DNA from: Gallaecimonas sp. GXIMD4217
GTDB taxonomy: Bacteria > Pseudomonadota > Gammaproteobacteria > Enterobacterales > Gallaecimonadaceae
DNA length: 64,000 bases
Assembly: GCF_038087665.1 (NCBI RefSeq)
Contig: NZ_CP149925.1
Coordinates: 620,001-684,000, forward strand
Direction of reading: 5' to 3'
In this document: in pieces, positions 16,698 to 25,437 of the stretch
How the letters are laid out: each line of letters begins with the position of its first letter
How positions within the stretch are numbered: the first letter of the stretch is position 1
The notes under the pieces: model-generated
Databases searched by the model: none
Seen by the model: only the letters and a program-made list of their open reading frames with translations
What the model was told of the DNA's origin: nothing
Made by a program: the position numbers and the translations under genes

Positions 16698-17765
16698 CTA
16701 GCCGGCCGGGGTCAGCTGGCCCAGCACCGCCGCCCGTCCGGCGCCGGTCACCGCCGGCAGGTTGCCAGGCAGGCCGTCCATGAAGCGCTTGGCCAGCCAG
16801 GCAAAGGCCATGGCCTCCAGCCAGTCGCCGGGCACACCCTGGCTGTCGGTGCTGTCCCAGGCCAGGGCCGGCAGCCGCTGGGCCAGGGCCGTCATCAGCA
16901 CCGGGTTGCGGGCGCCGCCGCCGCACACCAGTACCTGGCCGCGGGCGGCCAGGCGCTCCAGGTGCAGGGCGATGCTTTCCACTGTCAGGGCCAGCAAGGT
17001 GGCCTGGACGTCCCGGGGCGCTTCGCTGCCGTCCAGCTGGCTCTGCAGCCAGTCCAGGTGGAACAGTTCCCGGCCGGTGCTCTTGGGCCAGGGGCGCTGG
17101 AAGTAGGGCTCGGCCAAGAGCCGCTGCAGCAGCTCGGGCAACACCCGGCCGGAGGCGGCGAATTGGCCGCCTTCGTCGAAGGGCCTGTCCAGGTGCCGGC
17201 GGCACCAGGCGTCCATCAGGGTGTTGCCGGGGCCGGTATCGAAGCCCAGCACCGGCTCGCCCAGCCAGGTCAGGTTGGCGATGCCGCCGATGTTGAGCAC
17301 CGCCCGGGCGCCCGGCAGCACCGCCTGGTGGAAGGCCGGTACCAGGGGCGCGCCCTGGCCGCCCAGGGCCAGATCCTTCATGCGGAAGTTGGAGACCACG
17401 TCTATGCCGGTACGGGCCGCCAGGGTAGCGGCGTCGCCGATCTGCACCGAATAGCCCAGCTCCGGCCTGTGCCTGATGGTCTGGCCGTGGCTGCCGATGG
17501 CGCGGATCTGGTCGGGAGCCAGGCCGGTCTTGGCCAGCAGCGCCTTGACGGCATCGGCCGAGGCGTTGGCGAAGGCCAGGCTGGCGGCCATCACCGCCTC
17601 CAGGTGATCGCCACCGCTCTGGCAGAGGCCGTGCAGTTGTTCGCAGAGTGTGGGGGGCAGGGGTTCGAGATGGCAGGCCTCCAGCTGGAGGCCGTCTTCG
17701 AAGCGGACCAGGACGGCGTCTATGCCGTCCATGCTGGTGCCGCACATCAGGCCGATGTAGCGCAT
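16698..17765 (-). CDS. anmK: Anhydro-N-acetylmuramic acid kinase
   Basis: Phosphorylates and opens 1,6-anhydroMurNAc during peptidoglycan recycling to give MurNAc-6-phosphate. The 355-residue sequence begins MRYIGLMCGTSMDGIDAVLV (phosphate-binding GTSMDG) and includes GSHGQTIRH, NIGGIANLTWLG, FDTGPGNTLMDAW and CGGGARNPVLM, all AnmK landmarks. Its ATG overlaps the stop of the upstream M23 endopeptidase gene by one base (TGATG), so the two are translationally coupled. This joins wall cleavage with recycling. Confidence 0.96.
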   Translation of the reverse strand: MRYIGLMCGTSMDGIDAVLVRFEDGLQLEACHLEPLPPTLCEQLHGLCQSGGDHLEAVMAASLAFANASADAVKALLAKTGLAPDQIRAIGSHGQTIRHRPELGYSVQIGDAATLAARTGIDVVSNFRMKDLALGGQGAPLVPAFHQAVLPGARAVLNIGGIANLTWLGEPVLGFDTGPGNTLMDAWCRRHLDRPFDEGGQFAASGRVLPELLQRLLAEPYFQRPWPKSTGRELFHLDWLQSQLDGSEAPRDVQATLLALTVESIALHLERLAARGQVLVCGGGARNPVLMTALAQRLPALAWDSTDSQGVPGDWLEAMAFAWLAKRFMDGLPGNLPAVTGAGRAAVLGQLTPAG

Positions 17766-19069
17766 CAGTTCATGGCCAGCAGCACGCGCTTGTGACCGTC
17801 CAGGCGGGCGAACACTTCGCTGGCGGCGGCCTTGAAGGCGGCCAGCTCTTTCTTCGGCACCGGAGTGGCCTCGGGCAGCTTGACGGTCCTGGGGTTGCGA
17901 TGGCGGCCATTGACCAGGAATTCGTAGTGCAGGTGCGGACCCGTGACCCGGCCGGTGGCACCCACGGTACCGATCAGCTGGCCCTGCTTGACCCGCTGGC
18001 CGGTCTTGACCTTGCGCCTGTGCAGGTGCAGGTACTTGGTGACGTAGTTGTTGCCGTGCTGGATGAACACATAGTTGCCGTTCAGCTTGGTGTAGCCGGA
18101 ACGGATCACCCGGCCGTCACCCGAGGACTTGACCGGGGTACCGGTGCGGGCGGCGTAGTCGATGCCGTTGTGGGGACGGACCCGGCCGGTGACCGGGTGC
18201 AGGCGCCGCGGGTTGAAGCTGGAGCTGATGTACTTGTAGCTCACCGGCGAGCGCAGGAAGGCCTTGCGCATGGATTTGCCGGCCGGGGTGTAATAGTTGC
18301 CGTCGCTGTGGCGCACGGCCCGGAACACCTCGCCCTGGTTGACGAACTCCACCGCCAGTATGGCGCCGTCGCCGGCGAAGTCGCCGTCGATATAGTCCTT
18401 TTCGTAGAGCACGCTGAAGCTGTCGCCCTTGCGCAGCTCCAGGGCGAAGTCGATGTCGTAGCCGAGCACGTCGGCTATGCCATCGATGATGTTGGGGCTC
18501 AGGCCCGCCTCGATGCCGGCGTTCCAGAAGCTGGAGCTGATGGTGCCGCTGGCGAAGTACTCGCGGCTTTCCACCGCCTTTTCGTCCACCTTGAGCACGA
18601 AGGCCTCGCCTTCCTTGACCACGTTCAGGGTCTGGGTCTTGCTCTTGTCATAGCTCAGCGCCAGCAGCTCGCCCTGGCCGTTGCTGGCAAAACGCAGCTC
18701 CTCGCCGGGTTTGAGCAGGGTCAGGGTCTTGGCGTCCTGGCCGCCGTCCTGCATCAGCTGGTGCAGGGTCCTGGCGCTGAAACCGGCGCGCTGGAACAGT
18801 TTGGCCAGGCTGTCGCCGCTTTTCACCTTCAGGGTCTGCCAGCGCAGATCCGGGGCATGGTCCTGCTCGGTGAGCTCGGCGCTCTGCAGGCTCCGCATTT
18901 CGACGGAAAGGGGATAACGCTGGCCCACCTGCAGGCGGGTGCCATCGTCATGGGCGCGGGTGGCCACCGCCTCTTCCGAGGGCAGCAGCAACATCAGCAC
19001 CAGCAGCCCGGTCAGGCTGCTGACCAGAACTTTGTGGGTTTTGGGCAATGCGCGGTAATAATGCAGCAT
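17765..19069 (-). CDS. mepM: Murein DD-endopeptidase, M23 family (MepM/YebA-like)
   Basis: Cuts peptidoglycan cross-links in the periplasm to allow wall growth. The 434-residue sequence has an N-terminal membrane anchor (KVLVSSLTGLLVLMLLLP), a LysM-like/OapA segment (LKVKSGDSLAKLFQRAGFS), a central regulatory region, and a C-terminal M23 domain with zinc ligands in HNGIDYAARTGTPV (HxxxD) and GPHLHYEFLVNG (HxH). It is divergent from tyrS and coupled to anmK, the same neighbourhood (yebA/anmK/tyrS) seen in many gammaproteobacteria. Confidence 0.92.
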   Translation of the reverse strand: MLHYYRALPKTHKVLVSSLTGLLVLMLLLPSEEAVATRAHDDGTRLQVGQRYPLSVEMRSLQSAELTEQDHAPDLRWQTLKVKSGDSLAKLFQRAGFSARTLHQLMQDGGQDAKTLTLLKPGEELRFASNGQGELLALSYDKSKTQTLNVVKEGEAFVLKVDEKAVESREYFASGTISSSFWNAGIEAGLSPNIIDGIADVLGYDIDFALELRKGDSFSVLYEKDYIDGDFAGDGAILAVEFVNQGEVFRAVRHSDGNYYTPAGKSMRKAFLRSPVSYKYISSSFNPRRLHPVTGRVRPHNGIDYAARTGTPVKSSGDGRVIRSGYTKLNGNYVFIQHGNNYVTKYLHLHRRKVKTGQRVKQGQLIGTVGATGRVTGPHLHYEFLVNGRHRNPRTVKLPEATPVPKKELAAFKAAASEVFARLDGHKRVLLAMN

Positions 19070-19221
19070 GGTCTTAAATTCAATAACAGTAAGGCTTTGA
19101 GAACGAACGCGCTTTGGAGAAATTGCACACTTTCCCCTCAGTCTATCGACTTTTAATGCCTCATGCCATTCAAGTACACTATACGGCCTGTCGACCGGCT
19201 CGCAATTTGAGGAAAAAGACC

Positions 19222-20421
19222 ATGAGCGATATCCAGGACGCCCTGGCGCTGATCAAGCGCGGCGTGGATGAAATCCTGGTAGAGGAAGAACTGGTAGCCA
19301 AGCTGAAGGAGGGGCGCCCTCTGAAGATCAAGCTGGGCGCCGATCCCACGGCACCGGATATCCACCTCGGTCATACCGTGATCCTCAACAAGCTGCGCCA
19401 GTTCCAGGAGCTGGGCCACGAGGTCATCTTCCTGATCGGTGACTTCACCGGCATGATCGGCGATCCCACCGGCAAGAACAGCACCAGGCCGCCGCTGACC
19501 CAGGAAGACGTGATCCGCAACGCCGAGACCTACAAGGAACAGGTGTTCAAGATCCTCGATCCCGCCAAGACCCGCATCGTCTTCAACTCCGAGTGGCTGG
19601 AGGGCCTGGGCGCCGCCGGCATGCTGCGCCTGGCGGCCAGCCAGACCGTGGCCCGGATGCTGGAGCGGGACGACTTCAAGAAGCGCTATGGCGCCAACCA
19701 GCCCATCGCCATCCACGAGTTCATGTACCCGCTGCTGCAGGGCTACGATTCGGTGGCCCTTGAGGCCGACGTGGAGCTGGGCGGCACCGACCAGAAGTTC
19801 AACCTGCTGATGGGTCGCGAGCTGCAGAAGGCCGAAGGCCAGGATCCCCAGACGGTGATCATGCTGCCGCTGCTGGAAGGCCTGGACGGCGTCAAGAAGA
19901 TGTCCAAGTCCGCCGGCAACTACATCGGCATCAACGAAGCCCCCACCGAGATGTTCGGCAAGATCATGAGCCTGTCCGACGATCTGATGTGGCGCTACTT
20001 CGAGCTGCTGTCCTTCCGCCCCATGAGCGAGATCCAGCAGTTCAAGGACGACATCCAGGGCGGCGCCAATCCCCGCGACATCAAGATCCTGCTGGCCAAG
20101 GAGATCATCGCCCGCTTCCACAGCGAGGACGATGCCGAGGCGGCGCACCAGGACTTCATCCAGCGTTTCCAGAAGAACGCCATCCCCGACGAGATGCCGG
20201 AAGTGGAACTCAAGGCCGAGGGCGAAGGCCTGGCCATCGCCAACCTGCTCAAGGACGCCGGCCTGGTGGGCTCCACCTCCGAAGGCATGCGCATGATCAA
20301 GCAGGGCGCGGTCAAGCAGGACGGCGACAAGGTCACCGACACCCGCCTGGTGGTGGCTGTCGGCACCACCGCCGTGTTCCAGGTGGGCAAGCGCAAGTTC
20401 GCCCGGATCACCGTCGCCTGA
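19222..20421 (+). CDS. tyrS: Tyrosyl-tRNA synthetase
   Basis: Charges tRNA-Tyr. The 399-residue protein starts at ATG 19222 ([14 protein letters not shown]); the frame is open further upstream, but that part overlaps the divergent promoter region and does not look like protein. The class I HIGH-type motif is PDIHLGHT, the KMSKS loop is [10 protein letters not shown], and a C-terminal S4 RNA-binding domain closes it ([14 protein letters not shown]). GAGGAA lies 8 bp upstream. An intrinsic terminator follows directly. Confidence 0.96.
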   Translation: MSDIQDALALIKRGVDEILVEEELVAKLKEGRPLKIKLGADPTAPDIHLGHTVILNKLRQFQELGHEVIFLIGDFTGMIGDPTGKNSTRPPLTQEDVIRNAETYKEQVFKILDPAKTRIVFNSEWLEGLGAAGMLRLAASQTVARMLERDDFKKRYGANQPIAIHEFMYPLLQGYDSVALEADVELGGTDQKFNLLMGRELQKAEGQDPQTVIMLPLLEGLDGVKKMSKSAGNYIGINEAPTEMFGKIMSLSDDLMWRYFELLSFRPMSEIQQFKDDIQGGANPRDIKILLAKEIIARFHSEDDAEAAHQDFIQRFQKNAIPDEMPEVELKAEGEGLAIANLLKDAGLVGSTSEGMRMIKQGAVKQDGDKVTDTRLVVAVGTTAVFQVGKRKFARITVA

Positions 20422-20436
20422 GGCCGATGGTCCCAG

Positions 20437-20464
20437 AAAAAAGGCGCCCAGCGGGCGCCTTTTT
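20437..20464. terminator. Bidirectional terminator after tyrS
   Basis: AAAAAAGGCGCCC-AGC-GGGCGCCTTTTT: a 10-bp stem with A and T tracts on both sides, placed between tyrS and the convergent minus-strand operon. Confidence 0.9.
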
Positions 20465-20937
20465 CATTGCAGCTGTTCGGGCATGGACTCGTAGTCCAGC
20501 ATGTCCCGGTGCACCCGCACCTGGCCCGAGCCTGTGTCCACCTTGAGCTCGGTGATGCCCTTGATCACCAGCCATACCGGCTGGGCGTCCAGGCCGAACT
20601 GGGGCCCGGATACCAGGTAATGGTATTCGCCGATGAACACCACCCAGTTGCCGATGACCAGGTGCTGGTCTTCCACGAAGCGGATCTGGGCCACCCCCTG
20701 CTGGGACTGGCGCAGGAAGGCCATGATCGCCTTGCGGCCACTCAGGTACTGGCCGTTGCCCTGGACGTCGGCACCGGGGTCTTCGAAGCGGGCATCGAAG
20801 TGGTAGAAGGTTTCCAGGCGGCCGTAATCCATGGCGGTATAGGCCTGCAGATAGTCCCGGGCCAGGTTGAGGGCGTCCTGGGCCCGGGCGGGCAGGGCCA
20901 GCAACAGCAGCAGCAAGGGATACAGCAGTGTTCTCAT
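20464..20937 (-). CDS. Secreted NTF2-like (SnoaL fold) protein
   Basis: The 157-residue protein has a clear signal peptide (LLYPLLLLLLALPARAQ) and then an NTF2-like fold: ARDYLQAYTAMDYGRLETFYHFDARFEDP, SGRKAIMAFLRQSQQG and WVVFIGEYHYLVSG. The pocket ligand is unknown. Its ATG overlaps the stop of the upstream TRIC-family gene by four bases (ATGA), so it ends a coupled operon. The stop falls inside the tyrS terminator hairpin. Confidence 0.8.
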   Translation of the reverse strand: MRTLLYPLLLLLLALPARAQDALNLARDYLQAYTAMDYGRLETFYHFDARFEDPGADVQGNGQYLSGRKAIMAFLRQSQQGVAQIRFVEDQHLVIGNWVVFIGEYHYLVSGPQFGLDAQPVWLVIKGITELKVDTGSGQVRVHRDMLDYESMPEQLQ

Positions 20938-21599
20938 GGCTGGCGGTTCAGGTCGAAGGGCGGCAGGGACAGGTGCCATTTGATGGCGGCCAGGCGCAGC
21001 AGCAGGGTGGTGGCCAGGCCGGCCCAGAGCGCGGCCAGGGACGGCAGCCCAAAGGAAAGCAGCACCACCTGGGTGCTGGCGCCGGCGATGGCGGCGGTGG
21101 CGTAGATCTCCCGCTGCAGGATCAGCGGCATGGCGCCCCCCAGCAGATCGCGGATCATGCCGCCGGCCACCCCGGTCAGCAGGCCCATGCCCACCGCCAC
21201 TATGGCCGGGCTGTCGAAGCTGAGCGCCTTCTGGGTGCCCAGCACCGTGAACAGGGCCAGGCCGAAGGCGTCGGCCCACAGCAGTATGGTACGCGGCGAC
21301 AGGCCGCGGCTGGTGAGGCGGCCGCTCAGCCACTCGGTGGTGCGGGCGAAGTGATCCAGCAGCATGATGGAGGCCGCCACCGTGGCCAGGATCACCCAGA
21401 GATAGGTGGGATCCGCTATCCAGAACAGGGGCCGGGCGCCGATCAGCACGTCGCGGATGGTGCCGCCGCCGATGGCGGTGACCGTGGCCAGCACCAGCAC
21501 CCCGAAGGGATCCAGGCGCAGCCGGCCGGCCATCAGCACCCCGGACAGGGCGAACACCACCACCCCGAACAGATCCAGCCAATAGAACCAGGTCGCCAT
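20934..21599 (-). CDS. TRIC-family cation channel protein (YicG/UPF0126 type)
   Basis: The 221-residue integral membrane protein has two internally repeated three-helix units plus a last helix. The repeats are visible as TVTAIGGGTIRDVLIG and LLTGVAGGMIRDLLGG, the paired GG(G/M)xRD motifs of bacterial TRIC homologues, which form trimeric potassium channels. Physiological role is unclear. The gene overlaps its downstream neighbour by four bases and starts at the last base of the upstream DUF2721 gene. Confidence 0.9.
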   Translation of the reverse strand: MATWFYWLDLFGVVVFALSGVLMAGRLRLDPFGVLVLATVTAIGGGTIRDVLIGARPLFWIADPTYLWVILATVAASIMLLDHFARTTEWLSGRLTSRGLSPRTILLWADAFGLALFTVLGTQKALSFDSPAIVAVGMGLLTGVAGGMIRDLLGGAMPLILQREIYATAAIAGASTQVVLLSFGLPSLAALWAGLATTLLLRLAAIKWHLSLPPFDLNRQP

Positions 21600-21976
21600 C
21601 AGCTCAGCTCATCCAGGTGGATGTCCAGGGCCTTGACCGAGATGTGGATCTCCCGCACCGACAGCCACAGCGAGTAGATCAGCAGCAGCAGCGACAGCCC
21701 GAACAGCCACCAGCCCAGCTGGGACCAGCCCACATAGAGGGCCAGCATGGTGAAGACGCAGAACAGGAAGCTCATGGCGCCGGTCTCCTGCATGCGCTTG
21801 ATGAGCTTGATGCGAATGCGGAAGTTGTCTATCTGGCGGCGGATCCGCTCGTCATGGGCCTTGTCGTGCATGGAGCGGATCAGGCTGGCCAGGTGCAAAA
21901 AGCGGTTGGAGTAGGCCAGCAGCAACAGCGAAATCGCCGGGAACAGCACCGCCGGCGTGGTCAGGGTCAGGCCCAT
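21599..21976 (-). CDS. DUF2721 membrane protein
   Basis: The 125-residue protein has a first helix TPAVLFPAISLLLLAYSNRF, a basic amphipathic stretch (RIRRQIDNFRIRIKLIKRM) and two further helices (SFLFCVFTMLALYVGWSQL, WLFGLSLLLLIYSLWLSV), the DUF2721 layout. Function is unknown. It begins one base after the rhodanese stop, inside the same minus-strand run. Confidence 0.8.
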   Translation of the reverse strand: MGLTLTTPAVLFPAISLLLLAYSNRFLHLASLIRSMHDKAHDERIRRQIDNFRIRIKLIKRMQETGAMSFLFCVFTMLALYVGWSQLGWWLFGLSLLLLIYSLWLSVREIHISVKALDIHLDELS

Positions 21977-21977
21977 G

Positions 21978-22346
21978 TCAGTCCTCTTTGCTTACCGGCA
22001 GCTGCTCGGCCTGCCAGCCCTTCCAATCGCCGACCAGGTGCTGGACCTGGCTGAAGCCGGCCTTTTCCAGGATGTCGGCGGCGATGCCGGCGCGGCGGCC
22101 GGAGCGGCAGTACACCACCACCGGCTTGTCCTGGTAGGCCAGCACCTCGGCCAGGCGGCCTTCCAGCTCGGTGTGGGAGATGTTGACGGCGTTCGGCACA
22201 TGGCCGTCGGCGAACTCCTCTGGGGTACGCACGTCCAGGATCAGGCGTTCGGCCTGGGGCTGGGACAGCAGGGTCTGGGCATCGATGTCTTCCACGGCCC
22301 AGGCGGCGGGGGCCAGCAGGGCGACGGCAAGGATCAGCTGACGCAT
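21978..22346 (-). CDS. Periplasmic rhodanese-like sulfurtransferase
   Basis: The 122-residue protein has a signal peptide (LILAVALLAPAAWAVED) and one rhodanese domain. The active-site loop CRSGRRAG follows VVVYC, and DVRTPEEFADGHVPNAVNI is the family's substrate-side signature. The periplasmic location suggests thiosulfate or persulfide handling similar to PspE. It sits between the CbiB-like and DUF2721 genes. Confidence 0.88.
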   Translation of the reverse strand: MRQLILAVALLAPAAWAVEDIDAQTLLSQPQAERLILDVRTPEEFADGHVPNAVNISHTELEGRLAEVLAYQDKPVVVYCRSGRRAGIAADILEKAGFSQVQHLVGDWKGWQAEQLPVSKED

Positions 22347-22406
22347 GGCTTTGCTCCTTAAATCAGGCTGCTCGGATGGGGCCTCCAGTTTACTCCCCGG
22401 CCGTCT

Positions 22407-23297
22407 TTACTGCCAGCCCAGCCATTGCCAGCTGGCCCTGGCCAGGGTCAGTACCAGCAGCCACAGCGGCAGGCTGAGGGCGGCCATGCGGTTGAGCCGG
22501 ACCAGGTGCTGGCCCGAAGGGGCGGCCCGGCCGCCGACCCTGGGCCGGAACTGGCGGCGACCGGCCAGCAGCACGGGGCCGCCCAGCTCGCAGTCCAGGG
22601 CCCGGCCGGTGGCGGCCAGCAGCCAGGGCCGGCCGGGGCCGGCCAGGGCCCCGGGCGACAGCGGCAGCACCAGCCACAGCTGTACCAGGGGCGTCGCCAG
22701 CTGGCGCAGGGCGGCGGCCAGGGTCGCGGCCAGGTTGCCGAAGGGGCCCAGGCCGGGGCGGGCCGGGTGCCAGGCCTCGCCCAGCTCCAGGGCCAGGCGC
22801 AGGACCAGGGCCAGGGCCGGGTCGACCAGTACGGCGATGGTCACCAGCAGCAGCTGGTCGCTGAGCAGGCGCAGCTGCCAGTGGATGCCGGCCTTGGCCA
22901 GGCCCAGGGGGGAGAGACGGTCGGTGTCGCGCTTGAGCTGGCCGGCCAGCAGCGTCTTGGCGTACTGGTGCTGGCCGCCGGCCAGGGCCTGGACCAGGGC
23001 CCTGAGCCCGGCCTGGCGGCCATCGCTCAGGGCCAGGTAGAGCCAGAAGGCCCCCAGCAGCCAGTCAAGCTGGGCCAGGGCGCCCAGCAGCCAGACCAGG
23101 GCCGAAAACGGCAGCCACAGCAGTGCCCAGGCCAGGATCCCGGCCAGCCGGCGCTGGTAGGGACTGCGGTTTGGCCTGTTGACCTTGGCGGCGAGGCCCT
23201 CGGCCAGCTGCCGCCAGACTTGCCAGGGCGGCGTCAGCGGCAGCAGCAGGGCGGCCAGCCAGGCCGCCCAGGGGGCCAGCAGCTCAGGCCAGTTCAC
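22407..23297 (-). CDS. CobD/CbiB-family membrane protein
   Basis: The 296-residue hydrophobic protein resembles the cobalamin-biosynthesis CobD/CbiB family and AmpE-type relatives. It has several Leu/Trp-rich helices ([40 protein letters not shown]) and the segment [23 protein letters not shown], which matches the RDT..L motif region of CbiB. No other cobalamin genes are nearby, so a role in B12 synthesis is not established. It overlaps the end of mtnN by 14 bp. Confidence 0.75.
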   Translation of the reverse strand: MNWPELLAPWAAWLAALLLPLTPPWQVWRQLAEGLAAKVNRPNRSPYQRRLAGILAWALLWLPFSALVWLLGALAQLDWLLGAFWLYLALSDGRQAGLRALVQALAGGQHQYAKTLLAGQLKRDTDRLSPLGLAKAGIHWQLRLLSDQLLLVTIAVLVDPALALVLRLALELGEAWHPARPGLGPFGNLAATLAAALRQLATPLVQLWLVLPLSPGALAGPGRPWLLAATGRALDCELGGPVLLAGRRQFRPRVGGRAAPSGQHLVRLNRMAALSLPLWLLVLTLARASWQWLGWQ

Positions 23298-23994
23298 TGC
23301 CTTTGAGGCGACGGGCGATGGCCATCACCATCTCGGCGGAGTGGCGACCGGCGGTTTCCAGGAAGCTCTCGAAGGAGGTGGGGGATTCCTTGCCGGCGAT
23401 GTCGGACAGGGCCCGGATCACCACGAAGGGCACCTCGAACTGGTGGCAGGCCTGGGCGATGGCGGCCGCTTCCATTTCCACGGCGGCCATGCCGGGGAAG
23501 GCGGCGCGGGTCTTCTCGACCCGTTCCGGGTCGGACATGAAGATGTCGCCGGTGGTGATCAGGCCGGCCTTGCAGGTCAGGTCGCCCAGCTCCTCAATGC
23601 TGGCCTGGGCTGCTGCCACCAGGACCGGGTGGGGCTTGAAGGCGGCCGGCATGCGCGGCACCTGGCCCAGCTCGTAGCCGAAGGCGGTCACGTCCACGTC
23701 GTGGTAGCGGACCTCGCTGGAAATCACCACGTCGCCGACGTTGAGCTCGGGATCGAAGCCGCCGGCGGAACCGGTGTTGATGACGCAGTCGGGGGCGAAG
23801 CGTTCCACCATGATGGTGGTGGCCACGGCGGCGGCAACCTTGCCGATGCCGGAGCGCATCAGCACCACTTCGACGCCGTCAAGCTGGCCGGTGTAGATCT
23901 CGCAGCCGGCGACCACCTCGGTCTGGCAGTTGTCGATACGACTCTTCAGGAGCGCCACTTCCTGTTCCATGGCGCCGATGATGCCGATTTTCAT
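23284..23994 (-). CDS. mtnN: 5'-methylthioadenosine/S-adenosylhomocysteine nucleosidase
   Basis: Removes adenine from MTA and SAH, recycling methionine by-products and feeding AI-2 synthesis. The 236-residue protein begins [17 protein letters not shown] (catalytic Glu near residue 12) and has [30 protein letters not shown] (ribose-binding) and [13 protein letters not shown] with the catalytic Asp near 197. The length is standard. Pairing with a CbiB/AmpE-like gene directly downstream is also seen in related genera. Confidence 0.96.
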   Translation of the reverse strand: MKIGIIGAMEQEVALLKSRIDNCQTEVVAGCEIYTGQLDGVEVVLMRSGIGKVAAAVATTIMVERFAPDCVINTGSAGGFDPELNVGDVVISSEVRYHDVDVTAFGYELGQVPRMPAAFKPHPVLVAAAQASIEELGDLTCKAGLITTGDIFMSDPERVEKTRAAFPGMAAVEMEAAAIAQACHQFEVPFVVIRALSDIAGKESPTSFESFLETAGRHSAEMVMAIARRLKGSELA

Positions 23995-24015
23995 GGCTGT
24001 TCTCTTGGCAGATGG

Positions 24016-25437
24016 TTAGACCGCCTCATGATACATGAGGCTGTGGTCGCCGTTAACGCCCAGGCTGGCCAAAATCGCCTGGGCGCCCCGCATGCCCTGG
24101 GCCAGGGCGGTGACCACCAGATCCGCCCCCAGCACCAGATCGCCGCCGGCGAACACCTTGGGGTGGCTGGTACGCCCGCCCGGGGCCAGCACCCGGCCAT
24201 GCTCGTCGGTCAGCACCCCCAGTTCGGCCAGGCCGGGCACCGGCGCCACCTTGAAGCCGAAGGCCTGGATCAGGGTGTCGCAGGCCAAGGTGAAGCGGCC
24301 GTCGGTTACCGGCTCTGGCCGGCGCCGGCCCTGGGCATCGGCTTCGCCCAGCACCGTCCGTTGCAGCTCGACCCCGGTCACCCGGTCCTCACCCAGGATC
24401 GCCAGCGGCTGGGCCAAAAAGCGCAGCTCGACCCCCTCTTCTTCGGCGTAGCGCAGCTCCCGGGGGGAGCCGGGCATGGCGTCCCGGTCGCGGCGATAGA
24501 CCAGGGTCACCCTGGCGGCGCCCTGGCGGAGGGCGGTGCGCACGCAGTCCATGGCGGTGTCGCCGCCGCCCAGCACCAGCACCATCTTGCCGGCCTGGTC
24601 CAGGTGCGGGGCCTGCTCCTTCATCAGGGCGATGTCCTGGTCGCGCAGGTAGTCGCTGGCCTGGAGCACCCCGGGCAGGCTTTGGCCGGGCAGATCCGCC
24701 GACACCGGCCTGGGCGCGCCCAGGCCCAGGAAGACGGCATCGAAGTCCAAGACCAGCTCGGCCAGATGGAGCTGTTCGCCCAGGGCCTGGCCCAGGCGCA
24801 ACTGCACGCCCATGGCCTCCAGCACCTTCCTGCGGCGGCGGATCACCGACTTTTCCAGCTTGAAGCCGGGGATGCCGTAGCTGAGCAGGCCGCCGATCTC
24901 GGCCTCCCTGTCGAACAGGGTTACCTGCACCCCGGCCCGGCGCAGCCTATCGGCACAGCCGATGCCGGCCGGACCGGCGCCGATCACCGCCACCCTTTGC
25001 GGCCGCTGGGGCACCTGGCTCAAGTCAGGGAACCAGCCGCCGTCGAGCAGCCTGTCGGCCAGATCCCTTTCGATCTGGCCAATGGTGACGGCGCCAAAGC
25101 CGGTGCCCTCCAGGGTGCAGGCCTTTTCGCAGAGCCTGTCCTGGGGACAGACCCGGCCGCACACCTCCGGCAGGGGGTTGCTCTGGTGGCAGAGCTCGCC
25201 GGCCTCGCGGTCGTGGCCCTGGCGGGCCAGTTCCAGCCAGCGGGGAATGGCGTTGTGCAGCGGGCACTGCCACTGGCAGTAGGGTACGCCGCAGTCCAGG
25301 CAACGGCCGGCCTGGGCCTTGCGGTCGTCGCCGCCCTGGGCGGCCTGGGGCTCGCGAAAATCCCGGCGTCGCTGCTCGGCCGGGGTGACGGGGCCGGTTT
25401 GGCGCTCGGTGTTCAGGTAATGCAGGGGATCTTTCAT
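24016..25437 (-). CDS. gltD: Glutamate synthase (NADPH) small subunit
   Basis: Transfers electrons from NADPH to the large subunit for glutamate formation. The 473-residue sequence has N-terminal cysteine clusters for iron-sulfur centres (CLDCGVPYCQWQCPLHN and CGRVCPQDRLCEKAC), an FAD-binding GAGPAGIGCADRLRRAG, and an NADPH-binding GGGDTAMDCVRTALRQGA. Its ATG overlaps the gltB stop region by four bases (25434-25437), so the subunits are translationally coupled. Confidence 0.95.
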   Translation of the reverse strand: MKDPLHYLNTERQTGPVTPAEQRRRDFREPQAAQGGDDRKAQAGRCLDCGVPYCQWQCPLHNAIPRWLELARQGHDREAGELCHQSNPLPEVCGRVCPQDRLCEKACTLEGTGFGAVTIGQIERDLADRLLDGGWFPDLSQVPQRPQRVAVIGAGPAGIGCADRLRRAGVQVTLFDREAEIGGLLSYGIPGFKLEKSVIRRRRKVLEAMGVQLRLGQALGEQLHLAELVLDFDAVFLGLGAPRPVSADLPGQSLPGVLQASDYLRDQDIALMKEQAPHLDQAGKMVLVLGGGDTAMDCVRTALRQGAARVTLVYRRDRDAMPGSPRELRYAEEEGVELRFLAQPLAILGEDRVTGVELQRTVLGEADAQGRRRPEPVTDGRFTLACDTLIQAFGFKVAPVPGLAELGVLTDEHGRVLAPGGRTSHPKVFAGGDLVLGADLVVTALAQGMRGAQAILASLGVNGDHSLMYHEAV